NCBI RefSeq assembly: GCF_004792415.1 | Contig: NZ_CP038853.1 | Coordinates: 3,410,001 to 3,474,000 of the forward strand | Length of the DNA stretch: 64,000 bases | Origin: Pantoea vagans | Lineage (GTDB): Bacteria > Pseudomonadota > Gammaproteobacteria > Enterobacterales > Enterobacteriaceae | Direction: 5' to 3' | In this document: positions 18,172 to 27,324 of the stretch, piece after piece | How the letters are laid out: every line of letters begins with the position of its first letter | How positions within the stretch are numbered: position 1 is the first letter of the stretch | The notes under the pieces: model-generated | Database searches by the model: none | Told to the model about the DNA's origin: nothing | Seen by the model: only the letters and a program-made list of their open reading frames with translations | Program-made: the position numbers and the translations under genes

Positions 18172-21100
18172 ATGTTCACCACCGTACTGATTGCCAACCG
18201 CGGCGAAATTGCCTGCCGCGCCATCCGCACGCTGAAGCGCCTCGGCGTGAAAAGCGTCGCAGTTTACTCTGACGCCGATCGCAATGCGCAGCACGTTAAG
18301 CAGGCCGATATCGCTATCGCGCTGGGCGGCGACAAAGCCAGCGACAGCTATCTGCGCATCGACAAAATTCTGGCGGCGGCGCAGCAGAGCGGCGCGCAGG
18401 CGATCTGGCCAGGCTACGGTTTTCTTTCTGAAAGCCAGCCGTTTGCTGACGCCTGCGACGCGGCGGGCATCGCCTTTGTCGGCCCCACCGCGCAGCAGAT
18501 TGGTGAGTTCGGCCTGAAACACCGCGCCCGTGAGCTGGCTGCCAGCGCGGGTGTCCCGATGACGCCAGGCACACCGCTGCTCGGCTCGCTGGAGGAGGCG
18601 TTACAGGCTGCCGAAAAGATTGGCTATCCGGTGATGCTGAAAAGCACGGCGGGCGGCGGCGGCATTGGCCTGACGCGCTGCGCCGATGCCGGGGCGCTCG
18701 CCAGTGCCTGGGAGAGCGTGCGCCGTCTGGGCGAGCTGTTCTTCAGTGATGCGGGCGTGTTTCTGGAGCGCTGTATCGATCGCGCCCGCCACGTTGAAGT
18801 GCAGATTTTTGGTGACGGCAAAGGCACCGTGGTGGCGCTGGGGGAACGCGACTGCTCCCTGCAGCGCCGCAATCAGAAGGTGGTGGAAGAGACGCCTGCA
18901 CCCGGGCTGTCGCAGGCGACGCGTGACGCCCTGCTCTCCTCAGCGGTACGGCTGGGTGAGCTGGTCAACTACCGCAGCGCAGGCACCGTGGAGTATATCT
19001 ACGACGTCAGCCAGCAGGCCTTTTACTTTCTGGAAGTGAACACCCGTCTGCAGGTGGAGCATCCGGTCACCGAATGCGTCACCGGACTCGATCTGGTCGA
19101 ATGCATGTTGCAGGTAGCGGCGGGCGATGCGGTGGACTGGTCACGTCTGCAGCAGCCACCCAAGGGCGCGGCCATTGAGGTGCGGCTCTACGCGGAAGAT
19201 CCGCTGAAGAACTTTCAGCCCAGCCCTGGCCTGCTCACCGGCGTCACCTTCCCTGACGGCGTGCGTGTCGACAGCGGCATCGAAACCGGCAGTGAGGTCT
19301 CCAGCTTCTACGATCCGATGATCGCCAAGCTGATTGTCCATGCCGACACCCGCGATGCGGCGCTGGAAAAACTGCACCAGGCGCTGGATGCCACGCAGCT
19401 GCATGGCATCGCCACTAACCTCGACTATCTGCGCCAGATTACCAGCAGCGACGCCTTTCGCAGCGGCAACGTCTGGACGCGCTACCTCGACAGCGTCGTC
19501 CCGGCTGCCTCCGTAGTGGAAGTACTGCAGCCCGGCACCTTCAGTTCGGTTCAGGACTATCCTGGCCGCCTCGGCTACTGGGATATTGGTGTGCCGCCTT
19601 CCGGCCCGATGGATGACTTCGCGTTCCGGCTGGCTAACCGCATCGTCGGTAACCATGATACGGCTGCGGGCCTGGAGTTTACTTTGCAGGGGCCGACACT
19701 GCGCTTCCACTGTGATGCCATTCTGGCGCTGACCGGCGCGGACTGCGACGCCACGCTTGATGGTGAACCGGTCAGCACCTGGCAGCCGCTGGCGGTGAAA
19801 GCCGGACAGACACTGAAACTGGGACGCGCCCGGCAGGGCTGCCGCAGCTATCTGGCGGTGCGCAACGGCTTCGACGTGCCGGAGTATCTGGGCAGTCGCA
19901 GCACCTTCTCACTGGGCCAGTTTGGCGGTCACGCCGGACGCACCCTGCGGGTGGCCGATATGCTGCCGATCTCACAGCCTGAACGGGCAGCCTGCACCAC
20001 GCCTGCCCCGGTCAGCGACCCGCAGCCGCTGGATGCCGCGCTGATCCCGCATTACGGCAGCGAATGGCGCATCGGCGTGCTCTATGGCCCGCACGGCGCA
20101 CCGGACTTCTTCACCCAGGCCGCCATCGATGAGTTCTTTGCCAGCGACTGGCAGGTGCACTACAACTCCAATCGCCTCGGCGTGCGGCTGGTTGGCCCGA
20201 AACCGACCTGGACCCGCGCCAACGGCGGCGAAGCGGGCCTGCATCCTTCCAACGTTCACGACTGTGAATATGCCATTGGCGCGGTCAATTTCACTGGTGA
20301 CTTCCCGGTGATCCTGACGCACGACGGCCCGAGCCTGGGCGGCTTTGTCTGTCCGGTGACCATCGCTAAAGCCGAGCTGTGGAAAGTAGGCCAGGTCAAA
20401 CCTGGCGACACCATCCGCTTCCACCCGATTACCGCAGACGATGCGCTGGCGCGGGAAAAAGCGCAGATGCATCTGATTGAAACCCTGCGGCCGGAACATC
20501 CACCGACCTTTGCCGTGCCGTCGCTGGCCGAAACCGCCCACGGCTCCGCCACCATTCTGGCCGCCATTGAGGCCACCGGCAGCACGCCGAAAGTGGTCTA
20601 TCGCCAGGCGGGAGACAAATATGTGCTGATTGAGTATGGCGACAACGTGCTGGATCTGGCACTGCGCCTGCGCGTCCACCTGCTGATGAATGCCCTGACG
20701 GCGCAGGCGGAGCCAGGCGTGGAGGAGCTGTCGCCAGGCGTGCGATCGCTGCAGGTGCGCTACGACAGCCGCATTATTCACCAGTCCGCACTGATGTCGC
20801 TGCTGCTGGCGCTGGAAGCGACACTGGGCGATGTCAGCACGCTGAAAGTCCCGTCGCGCGTGGTGTGGATGCCGATGGCATTTGAAGACAGCGCCACGCT
20901 GGGTGCGGTCAGCCGCTATCAGGAGACGGTGCGTGCCAGCGCGCCCTGGCTGCCGAACAATGTGGACTTCATCCAGCGCATTAACGGCTTAAGCAGCCGC
21001 GAGCAGGTGCGCGATACCCTGTTCGACGCCAGCTATCTGGTGCTCGGCCTGGGCGACGTCTACCTCGGCGCACCCTGTGCCGTGCCGATCGATCCACGCC

Positions 21101-21789
21101 ATCGCCTGCTGAGTTCTAAATACAGTCCGGCACGCACCTTTACCGCCGAAGGCACCGTCGGCATCGGCGGCATGTACATGTGCATCTACGGCATGGATTC
21201 CCCCGGCGGTTATCAGCTGGTGGGCCGTACGCTGCCTATCTGGAACAACTTCCTGAAAAACGCACAGTTCGCGCCCGATGCGCCGTGGCTGCTGCGCTTC
21301 TTCGATCAGGTGCGCTTCTATCCGGTGAGTGAAACCGAGCTGAACCAGCTGCGCGAAGATTTTCGGGAAGGCCGCGCCAGCCTGCGTATTGAAGAGACGC
21401 AGTTTGATTTTGCTGCCCACCAGCAGTTCCTCGCCGATCACGCCACTGAGATTGCCGCGTTCCGCCAGCGCCAGGCCACCGCCTTTGAAAAGGAAGTGCA
21501 GCTCTGGGCGCAGGAAGAACAGAACGCACCAGAGGCGGATGAGGCGCAAGCCATCGTCAGCGCGGAGGAGGAAGCCGGGCTGGCGGTGCAGGCGGATCTC
21601 AATGGCAACATCTGGAAAGTGCTGGTACAGCCGGGCGATGAGGTCAGCGCCGGACAGACGCTGATCATCGTCGAGGCGATGAAGATGGAGCTGGCGATTG
21701 TCGCGCCGCAGGCCGGTCGGGTCACGCGGATTGCCTGCCAGGCAGGCCGCCCGGTCAGCCCTGGCGATAACCTGCTGTGGCTGGAATAA
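18172..21789 (+). CDS. uca: Urea carboxylase (biotin-dependent)
   Basis: ATP- and biotin-dependent carboxylation of urea to allophanate. The 1205 residues follow the family order. Biotin carboxylase comes first (1–445: MFTTVLIANRGEIACRAIRTL, ATP-grasp KSTAGGGGIGLT, EVNTRLQVEHPVTE). The carboxyltransferase follows, with a KipA/AHS2 half (about 450–750, GTFSSVQDYPGRLGYWDIGVPPSGPMDD) and a KipI/AHS1 half (about 785–1000). The C-terminal biotinyl domain has EAMKMEL, placing the biotinylated Lys at 1171. Homologues that act on guanidine are known; the allophanate hydrolase plus Urt transporter, and the absence of carboxyguanidine deiminase genes, favour urea. Confidence 0.93.
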   Translation: MFTTVLIANRGEIACRAIRTLKRLGVKSVAVYSDADRNAQHVKQADIAIALGGDKASDSYLRIDKILAAAQQSGAQAIWPGYGFLSESQPFADACDAAGIAFVGPTAQQIGEFGLKHRARELAASAGVPMTPGTPLLGSLEEALQAAEKIGYPVMLKSTAGGGGIGLTRCADAGALASAWESVRRLGELFFSDAGVFLERCIDRARHVEVQIFGDGKGTVVALGERDCSLQRRNQKVVEETPAPGLSQATRDALLSSAVRLGELVNYRSAGTVEYIYDVSQQAFYFLEVNTRLQVEHPVTECVTGLDLVECMLQVAAGDAVDWSRLQQPPKGAAIEVRLYAEDPLKNFQPSPGLLTGVTFPDGVRVDSGIETGSEVSSFYDPMIAKLIVHADTRDAALEKLHQALDATQLHGIATNLDYLRQITSSDAFRSGNVWTRYLDSVVPAASVVEVLQPGTFSSVQDYPGRLGYWDIGVPPSGPMDDFAFRLANRIVGNHDTAAGLEFTLQGPTLRFHCDAILALTGADCDATLDGEPVSTWQPLAVKAGQTLKLGRARQGCRSYLAVRNGFDVPEYLGSRSTFSLGQFGGHAGRTLRVADMLPISQPERAACTTPAPVSDPQPLDAALIPHYGSEWRIGVLYGPHGAPDFFTQAAIDEFFASDWQVHYNSNRLGVRLVGPKPTWTRANGGEAGLHPSNVHDCEYAIGAVNFTGDFPVILTHDGPSLGGFVCPVTIAKAELWKVGQVKPGDTIRFHPITADDALAREKAQMHLIETLRPEHPPTFAVPSLAETAHGSATILAAIEATGSTPKVVYRQAGDKYVLIEYGDNVLDLALRLRVHLLMNALTAQAEPGVEELSPGVRSLQVRYDSRIIHQSALMSLLLALEATLGDVSTLKVPSRVVWMPMAFEDSATLGAVSRYQETVRASAPWLPNNVDFIQRINGLSSREQVRDTLFDASYLVLGLGDVYLGAPCAVPIDPRHRLLSSKYSPARTFTAEGTVGIGGMYMCIYGMDSPGGYQLVGRTLPIWNNFLKNAQFAPDAPWLLRFFDQVRFYPVSETELNQLREDFREGRASLRIEETQFDFAAHQQFLADHATEIAAFRQRQATAFEKEVQLWAQEEQNAPEADEAQAIVSAEEEAGLAVQADLNGNIWKVLVQPGDEVSAGQTLIIVEAMKMELAIVAPQAGRVTRIACQAGRPVSPGDNLLWLE

Positions 21790-21798
21790 GGAGCGCCG

Positions 21799-22500
21799 AT
21801 GACAACCCAACCTCAATCCCCTAAAGCGCGCCCGGAAGCGCTGGCAGAACGGGTCTATCAGGCGCTGAAGGCCGATATTTTCGCCTTTCGGCTGATGCCG
21901 GGCGATCGTTTCAGCGAAAGCGAAATCGCCGGACGGATGGCGGTCAGCCGCACGCCGGTGCGCCAGGCACTGTTCCGGCTGGAGCGCGAAGGCTTTGTCG
22001 AAGTCTGGTTCCGCAGCGGCTGGCAGATCAAAAACTTCGATTTTGCCTTGTTCGAATCGCTGTATGACCTGCGCACCGTGCTGGAGTGCGAGGCGGTAAA
22101 ACGCCTCTGCGCCCTGCCCGCGCCGCAGTGTGCCGCGCTGTTAAGCGAACTGAACCAGTTCTGGTGTGAGGCAGAGGCACTCACCGAGGGCCTGGTAGTG
22201 TCGCAGCATGACGAGGCATTTCACATGACGCTGGTCGCGGCAGCGGGCAATCCGGAGATGGCGCGCATTCACGCCGAACTCACGGAGAAGATCCGCATTA
22301 TCCGTCGGCTCGACTTCACCCGCGATGACCGCGTCTGGGCCACTTATCAGGAGCATGCACAGATTTTACAGGCGATTTTTCAGCAGCAGACAGGCGAGGC
22401 ACAACGCATCCTGACCGATCACATCGCCGTCAGTAAAGCGGAGGTCAGGAAGATCACCCTGCACCGCCTGCAGCAGGCCCGGCTCCAGCTCACCGAATAA
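21799..22500 (+). CDS. GntR-family regulator (FCD/FadR subfamily) of the urea cluster
   Basis: 233 residues. The N-terminal winged helix (about 14–80: LAERVYQALKADIFAFRLMPGDRFSESEIAGRMAVSRTPVRQALFRLEREGFV) is typical GntR. The C-terminal all-helical FCD domain (about 90–215) has EAFHMTLVAAAGNPEMARIH. It lies 9 bp after urea carboxylase and 24 bp before urtA, so it is co-transcribed inside the operon and probably regulates it or responds to a cluster metabolite. The ligand is unknown. Confidence 0.85.
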   Translation: MTTQPQSPKARPEALAERVYQALKADIFAFRLMPGDRFSESEIAGRMAVSRTPVRQALFRLEREGFVEVWFRSGWQIKNFDFALFESLYDLRTVLECEAVKRLCALPAPQCAALLSELNQFWCEAEALTEGLVVSQHDEAFHMTLVAAAGNPEMARIHAELTEKIRIIRRLDFTRDDRVWATYQEHAQILQAIFQQQTGEAQRILTDHIAVSKAEVRKITLHRLQQARLQLTE

Positions 22501-22524
22501 CATAACAACCACTCAGGGGTTTAA

Positions 22525-23796
22525 ATGATGAAAAGACGTTCGTTGATCAAGGCTTTCGCGCTTTCCGCCACCGTTGTCAGTCTGGGTTTCGCCTGGAGTG
22601 CGCAGGCGGCTGACACCATTAAAGTGGGGATCATGCATTCGCTCTCCGGCACCATGGCGATTTCAGAAACGCCGCTGAAAGATGTGGCGCTGATGACCAT
22701 TGATGAGATCAACGCCAAAGGCGGCGTGCTGGGGAAAAAGCTGGAGCCGGTGGTGGTCGATCCCGCCTCAAACTGGCCGCTGTTCGCCGAGAAAGCGCGG
22801 CAGCTGCTGACCCAGGATAAAGCGGCGGTGGTATTTGGCTGCTGGACCTCGGTGTCACGCAAATCGGTGCTGCCGGTGTTTGAAGAGCTGAACGGCCTGC
22901 TTTTCTATCCGGTGCAGTATGAAGGGGAAGAGATGTCACCCAACGTCTTCTACACCGGCGCGGCACCTAACCAGCAGGCGATTCCGGCGGTGGAGTACCT
23001 GATAAGCGAAGATGGCGGCAGCGCGAAACGCTTCTTCCTGCTGGGCACCGACTATGTCTATCCGCGCACCACCAATAAGATCCTGCGCGCCTTCCTGCAC
23101 AGCAAAGGCGTGGCGGACAAAGATATCGAAGAGGTTTATACGCCTTTTGGTTACAGCGACTACCAGACCATTGTCTCCAACATCAAAAAATTCGCGGCAG
23201 GCGGTAAAACCGCGGTGGTCTCGACCATCAACGGCGACTCCAACGTACCGTTCTACAAAGAGCTGGCTAACCAGGGCATCAAAGCCACTGACATTCCGGT
23301 GGTCGCCTTCTCAGTGGGCGAAGAGGAGCTGCGCGGCATCGACACCAAACCGCTGGTGGGTCAGTTAGCCGCCTGGAACTATTTCGAGTCGATCGATAAT
23401 CCGACCAACGCGAAATTCGTCGCCGATTATCGTGCCTACGCCAAAGCACACAACCTGCCGAACGCGGCTACCGTCGTGACCAACGACCCGATGGAAGCGA
23501 CCTATGTCGGCATTCATATGTGGGCGCAGGCGGTGGAAAAAGCGGGCACGACGGACGTAGACAAGGTGCGCGCGGCAATGGCCGGTCAGACCTTCAACGC
23601 GCCGGATGGCTTTACCCTGACCATGGATCAGACCAACCATCATCTGCATAAGCCGGTCATGATTGGCGAAGTGGAAGAGAACGGCCAGTTCAGCGTGGTG
23701 TGGCAGACCGATAAGCCGGTGCGCGCGCAGCCGTGGAGCCCGTACATTGCCGGTAACAACAAGAAGCCCGATCACCCGGTGAAGACCGCGCAGTAA
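22525..23796 (+). CDS. urtA: Urea ABC transporter, periplasmic substrate-binding protein UrtA
   Basis: 423 residues of the branched-chain amino acid binding protein fold. The N-terminus MMKRRSLIKAFALSATVVSLGFAWSAQA is a signal peptide with a twin-arginine-like RRSLIK. The mature part starts ADTIKVGIMHSLSGTMAISETPLKD, characteristic of UrtA, and contains VFGCWTSVSRKSVLPVFEELNGLLFYPVQYEGEE and GTDYVYPRTTNKI. It delivers urea to UrtBCDE. Two hairpins follow it, before urtB. Confidence 0.95.
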   Translation: MMKRRSLIKAFALSATVVSLGFAWSAQAADTIKVGIMHSLSGTMAISETPLKDVALMTIDEINAKGGVLGKKLEPVVVDPASNWPLFAEKARQLLTQDKAAVVFGCWTSVSRKSVLPVFEELNGLLFYPVQYEGEEMSPNVFYTGAAPNQQAIPAVEYLISEDGGSAKRFFLLGTDYVYPRTTNKILRAFLHSKGVADKDIEEVYTPFGYSDYQTIVSNIKKFAAGGKTAVVSTINGDSNVPFYKELANQGIKATDIPVVAFSVGEEELRGIDTKPLVGQLAAWNYFESIDNPTNAKFVADYRAYAKAHNLPNAATVVTNDPMEATYVGIHMWAQAVEKAGTTDVDKVRAAMAGQTFNAPDGFTLTMDQTNHHLHKPVMIGEVEENGQFSVVWQTDKPVRAQPWSPYIAGNNKKPDHPVKTAQ

Positions 23797-23817
23797 GCGC
23801 GCGTTGCTGATGAGAAA

Positions 23818-23871
23818 GCGTCACCCGCTGTGACGCGGCAGCACGGCAGCCACTTTTCAGGCTGCCGTGCT
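23818..23871 (+). promoter_or_regulatory. Two mRNA hairpins between urtA and urtB
   Basis: The 100-bp gap holds a 6-bp stem (GCGTCA/TGACGC, 23818–23836) and a 12-bp perfect stem (AGCACGGCAGCC/GGCTGCCGTGCT, 23840–23871). No T-run follows, so these look like mRNA-stabilising or partial-termination structures that would raise UrtA output above that of the membrane genes. Confidence 0.6.
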
Positions 23872-23896
23872 GACCTTCCCAAACGAGGCTCCTTTT

Positions 23897-25462
23897 ATGA
23901 ATTTATGTCGCTGCTTTTTCAGCCTGCTGCTGCTGGTCCCGCTGTTTGCCAGTGCCGGACCGGCGGCTGACTTTGCCGCTGCCAGCCGCAGTCAGCAGGC
24001 CACGCTGCTGCAACAGTGGGCCGCCGCGCCGGACAGCCATCGTCTGCCGCTGCTGGAAGCGCTGAAGGCCGAAACCGTGGTCATCGACCAGAACAAACAG
24101 CCATTCAGCCAGCAGGGTTCGACGCTGCAGCCGCTGGACGCTGTATCGCAGCCCACCGGCAACCTTAAAAAGCTGTTTATGAACAATCGCCTGCGCGTGC
24201 TGGTGAACAACGCGCTGGCTGCCCATCAGCTGGTGAGCAGCGATGCCACACTGCGTTTGCGCGCGGCGCAGCAGCTGCAGAATGACGGTTCTGCAGACCA
24301 GCTGCCGCTGCTGGAACAGCGTCTGGCCGCCGAAAAAGATAGCCGCGTTCACGCCGCATTAGCGCTGGCACTGGCGAACCTGCAACTGGCGGATGGCGAG
24401 CCGATGGTGCGCCTGCGGGCGGTGAAACTGCTGGGCGAGTCCAGCGATCCCAATACCCAGGCCAGCCTGCAACGCCTGACCCAGCCCGCGAATGAACCGG
24501 ACGCCACGGTGCGGGCAGCCGCGACGGAGAGCCTGCAGCAGATTCAGAAACGGCTGATGTGGGGCGATCTGCTGGGGCAGGCCTTCAGCGGCCTGTCACT
24601 GGGCTCCATCCTGCTGCTGGCCGCGCTGGGCCTGGCGATCACCTATGGCCTGCTCGGCGTGATCAACATGGCGCACGGTGAAATGCTGATGCTCGGCGCG
24701 TACGCCACCTGGTGGGTACAGAGCCTGTTTCAGCAGTTTGCACCGGACTATTTAGCCTGGTATCCGCTGCTGGCGCTGCCGGTTGCCTTTATGGTCACCG
24801 CCGCCATCGGTATGGCGCTGGAGCGCACGGTGATCCGCCATCTCTATGGCCGTCCGCTGGAGACGCTGCTCGCGACCTGGGGCATCAGCCTGATGCTGAT
24901 CCAGCTGGTGCGGGTGCTGTTCGGGGCGCAGAACCTGGAGGTGGCGAACCCGTCGTGGCTCTCCGGAGGCTTACAGCTGCTGCCTAATCTGGTGCTGCCG
25001 TGGAACCGCATCGCGGTAATCCTGTTTGTGGTGTTTGTGCTGGCGCTCACCTGGCTGCTGCTTAACCGGACCCGTCTTGGCATGAACGTGCGCGCCGTGA
25101 CGCAGAACCGCGCCATGGCGGAGTGCTGCGGCGTGCCGACCGGTCGTGTCGATATGCTGGCGTTTGGCCTCGGCTCCGGCATTGCCGGGCTGGGCGGCGT
25201 GGCGCTGTCGCAGCTCAGTAACGTCGGACCGGAGCTGGGTCAGGGCTACATCATCGACTCGTTCCTGGTGGTGGTGCTGGGTGGCGTCGGCCAGCTGGCG
25301 GGCACCGTGGTTGCCGCGTTCAGCCTGGGGATTCTGAACAAAGTGCTGGAGCCGCAGATTGGCGCGGTGCTGGGTAAGATCCTGATTCTGGTGATTATCG
25401 TGCTGTTTATTCAGAAACGTCCGCAGGGCCTGTTTGCGGTTAAAGGAAGGGTGACTGACTGA
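23897..25462 (+). CDS. urtB: Urea ABC transporter permease UrtB
   Basis: 521 residues. The first ~22 form a signal-like segment (MNLCRCFFSLLLLVPLFASAGPA). Residues ~25–225 form a helical-repeat periplasmic extension (RLRAAQQLQNDGSADQLPLLEQRL, then VRLRAVKLLGESSDPNTQASL) common in proteobacterial UrtB. From ~235 comes the LivH-type permease (SLGSILLLAALGLAITYGLLGVINMAHGEMLMLGAYATW) with the EAA-like loop near RAVTQNRAMAECCGV. The start at 23897 is chosen over 23867 for its signal segment and the upstream GAGG. Its stop overlaps the urtC start (TGATG). Confidence 0.94.
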   Translation: MNLCRCFFSLLLLVPLFASAGPAADFAAASRSQQATLLQQWAAAPDSHRLPLLEALKAETVVIDQNKQPFSQQGSTLQPLDAVSQPTGNLKKLFMNNRLRVLVNNALAAHQLVSSDATLRLRAAQQLQNDGSADQLPLLEQRLAAEKDSRVHAALALALANLQLADGEPMVRLRAVKLLGESSDPNTQASLQRLTQPANEPDATVRAAATESLQQIQKRLMWGDLLGQAFSGLSLGSILLLAALGLAITYGLLGVINMAHGEMLMLGAYATWWVQSLFQQFAPDYLAWYPLLALPVAFMVTAAIGMALERTVIRHLYGRPLETLLATWGISLMLIQLVRVLFGAQNLEVANPSWLSGGLQLLPNLVLPWNRIAVILFVVFVLALTWLLLNRTRLGMNVRAVTQNRAMAECCGVPTGRVDMLAFGLGSGIAGLGGVALSQLSNVGPELGQGYIIDSFLVVVLGGVGQLAGTVVAAFSLGILNKVLEPQIGAVLGKILILVIIVLFIQKRPQGLFAVKGRVTD

Positions 25463-26535
25463 TGACGCAACCCATCACGCTCCGCGCGGTGCGCACTGCG
25501 CCGCGCCTGACGATCAGCATCGGTCTGGCGATCACCCTGGCGTTACTGGTGATGCCGTTTCTGGCGCTGCTGCCCGCCACGCATCCGCTGGCGATCTCTA
25601 CCTATACCCTGACGCTGGTCGGCAAAATCCTCTGCTACGCGGTGGTCGCGGTGGCGCTGGATCTGGTGTGGGGCTACGCCGGATTGCTGTCGCTGGGTCA
25701 CGGCCTGTTCTTTGCTCTGGGCGGATATGCCATGGGCATGTACCTGATGCGTCAGGCCGCCGGTGAGGGCTTGCCCGCCTTTATGTCCTTTCTCTCCTGG
25801 CGTGAGCTGCCCTGGTTCTGGACCGGCACTGAATATTTCGCCTGGGCGCTCTGTCTGAGCATGCTGGTGCCGGGCCTGCTGGCGCTGGTGTTTGGCTTCT
25901 TCGCTTTTCGCTCGAAGATCAAAGGCGTCTACTTCTCCATCATGACCCAGGCGCTGACCTACGCCGGGATGCTGCTGTTCTTCCGCAACGAAACCGGTTT
26001 TGGCGGCAACAACGGCTTTACCGGCTTTACCACCCTGCTCGGCTTTTCGGTGACCGCGACCGGCACGCGTGTCGGGCTGTTTATCGCCACCGTACTGCTG
26101 CTGCTGCTGAGTCTGGTCATCGGCTTCGCCCTGGCGCGCAGCAAGTTTGGCCGGGTGCTGACGGCAGTGCGGGACGCCGAAAACCGCCTGATGTTCTGTG
26201 GTTACGATCCACGCGGCTTCAAGCTGTTTGTCTGGACGCTCTCCGCCGTGCTGTGCGGTCTGGCCGGGGCGCTCTATGTGCCGCAGGTCGGCATTATCAA
26301 TCCGGGGGAGATGTCACCGGCTAACTCGATAGAAGCGGCGATCTGGGTGGCGCTGGGCGGACGCGGCACGCTGATTGGCCCGCTGCTGGGCGCGGCGATT
26401 GTAAACGGCGCGCGCAGCTTCTTCACCGTCGCCTTCCCTGAATACTGGCTCTTCTTCCTGGGACTGATGTTTATCCTGGTGACACTGTTTCTGCCGCACG
26501 GCGTGATTGGCCTGCTGCGCCGGAGGAAAAAATGA
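25462..26535 (+). CDS. urtC: Urea ABC transporter permease UrtC
   Basis: A LivM-type inner-membrane permease of 357 residues with about eight to ten hydrophobic segments. Typical stretches are AVVAVALDLVWGYAGLLSLGHGLFFALGGYAMGMYLMRQ, GFGGNNGFTGF and YVPQVGIINPGEMSPANSIEAAIWVALGGRGTLIGPLLGA. It pairs with UrtB to form the urea channel. One base overlaps urtB and four overlap urtD, so translation is likely coupled. Confidence 0.94.
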   Translation: MTQPITLRAVRTAPRLTISIGLAITLALLVMPFLALLPATHPLAISTYTLTLVGKILCYAVVAVALDLVWGYAGLLSLGHGLFFALGGYAMGMYLMRQAAGEGLPAFMSFLSWRELPWFWTGTEYFAWALCLSMLVPGLLALVFGFFAFRSKIKGVYFSIMTQALTYAGMLLFFRNETGFGGNNGFTGFTTLLGFSVTATGTRVGLFIATVLLLLLSLVIGFALARSKFGRVLTAVRDAENRLMFCGYDPRGFKLFVWTLSAVLCGLAGALYVPQVGIINPGEMSPANSIEAAIWVALGGRGTLIGPLLGAAIVNGARSFFTVAFPEYWLFFLGLMFILVTLFLPHGVIGLLRRRKK

Positions 26536-27323
26536 GTGATGCCCTGTTTACCCAACCCCAGCTGGCGGATCGCCACCGGGTGCAGCGCGATCCGGTGCTG
26601 CAACTGGAGAAGATCAGCGTGTCGTTTGACGGCTTCCGGGCGCTGAACGATCTCTCGCTGCAGATCGGCGTCGGTGAGCTGCGCTGCGTGATCGGCCCCA
26701 ATGGCGCGGGTAAAACCACGCTGATGGATGTGATCACCGGCAAAACCCGGCCAGACGCCGGTCGGGTGATCTACGACCAGGACAGCGATCTGACCCGTCT
26801 TTCACCCGTCGAGATCGCCCGCGCCGGCATTGGCCGTAAGTTCCAGAAGCCCACGGTGTTTGAGGCGTTAACCGTGTTCGAGAATCTGGAGATCGCGCTC
26901 ACAGCCGATAAATCGGTGTGGGCCAGCCTGCGCGCCCGCCTTAGCGGCGAACAGCGCGATCGCATTGATGAGGTGCTGAAACTGCTGCGGCTGGGCGGCG
27001 AACGCCAGCGGCGCGCGGGTCTGCTGTCACACGGCCAGAAGCAGTTTCTGGAGATCGGCATGCTGCTGGTGCAGGAGCCGCATCTGCTGCTGCTGGATGA
27101 ACCGGCGGCGGGCATGACCGACGCGGAGACGGACTACACCGCCGAGCTGTTCCGCAGCCTGGCGGGCAAGCATTCCCTGATGGTGGTGGAGCATGACATG
27201 GGCTTTGTCGAGACCATCGCCGATCATGTCACCGTGCTGCATCAGGGGCAGGTGCTGGCCGAGGGTTCGCTGCGCGAAGTTCAGGCTAATGAGCAGGTTA
27301 TCGACGTTTATCTGGGGCGCTGA
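26532..27323 (+). CDS. urtD: Urea ABC transporter ATP-binding protein UrtD
   Basis: A 263-residue LivG-type ATPase. Walker A is GPNGAGKTT (about 55–63); the signature segment LLSHGQKQFLEIGMLL has SHGQK in place of LSGGQ, characteristic of UrtD; Walker B is LLLLDEPAAGM; the switch histidine is in VVEHDM. It powers urea uptake with UrtE. The ATGA overlap with urtC marks tight operon packing. Confidence 0.94.
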   Translation: MSDALFTQPQLADRHRVQRDPVLQLEKISVSFDGFRALNDLSLQIGVGELRCVIGPNGAGKTTLMDVITGKTRPDAGRVIYDQDSDLTRLSPVEIARAGIGRKFQKPTVFEALTVFENLEIALTADKSVWASLRARLSGEQRDRIDEVLKLLRLGGERQRRAGLLSHGQKQFLEIGMLLVQEPHLLLLDEPAAGMTDAETDYTAELFRSLAGKHSLMVVEHDMGFVETIADHVTVLHQGQVLAEGSLREVQANEQVIDVYLGR

Positions 27324-27324
27324 G

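Noticed and set aside
18172..21789. Guanidine carboxylase as the identity of the biotin carboxylase
   Set aside because: No DUF1989 carboxyguanidine deiminase genes or guanidine transporter are in the cluster, and a complete urea Urt system is. It remains a possible side activity.
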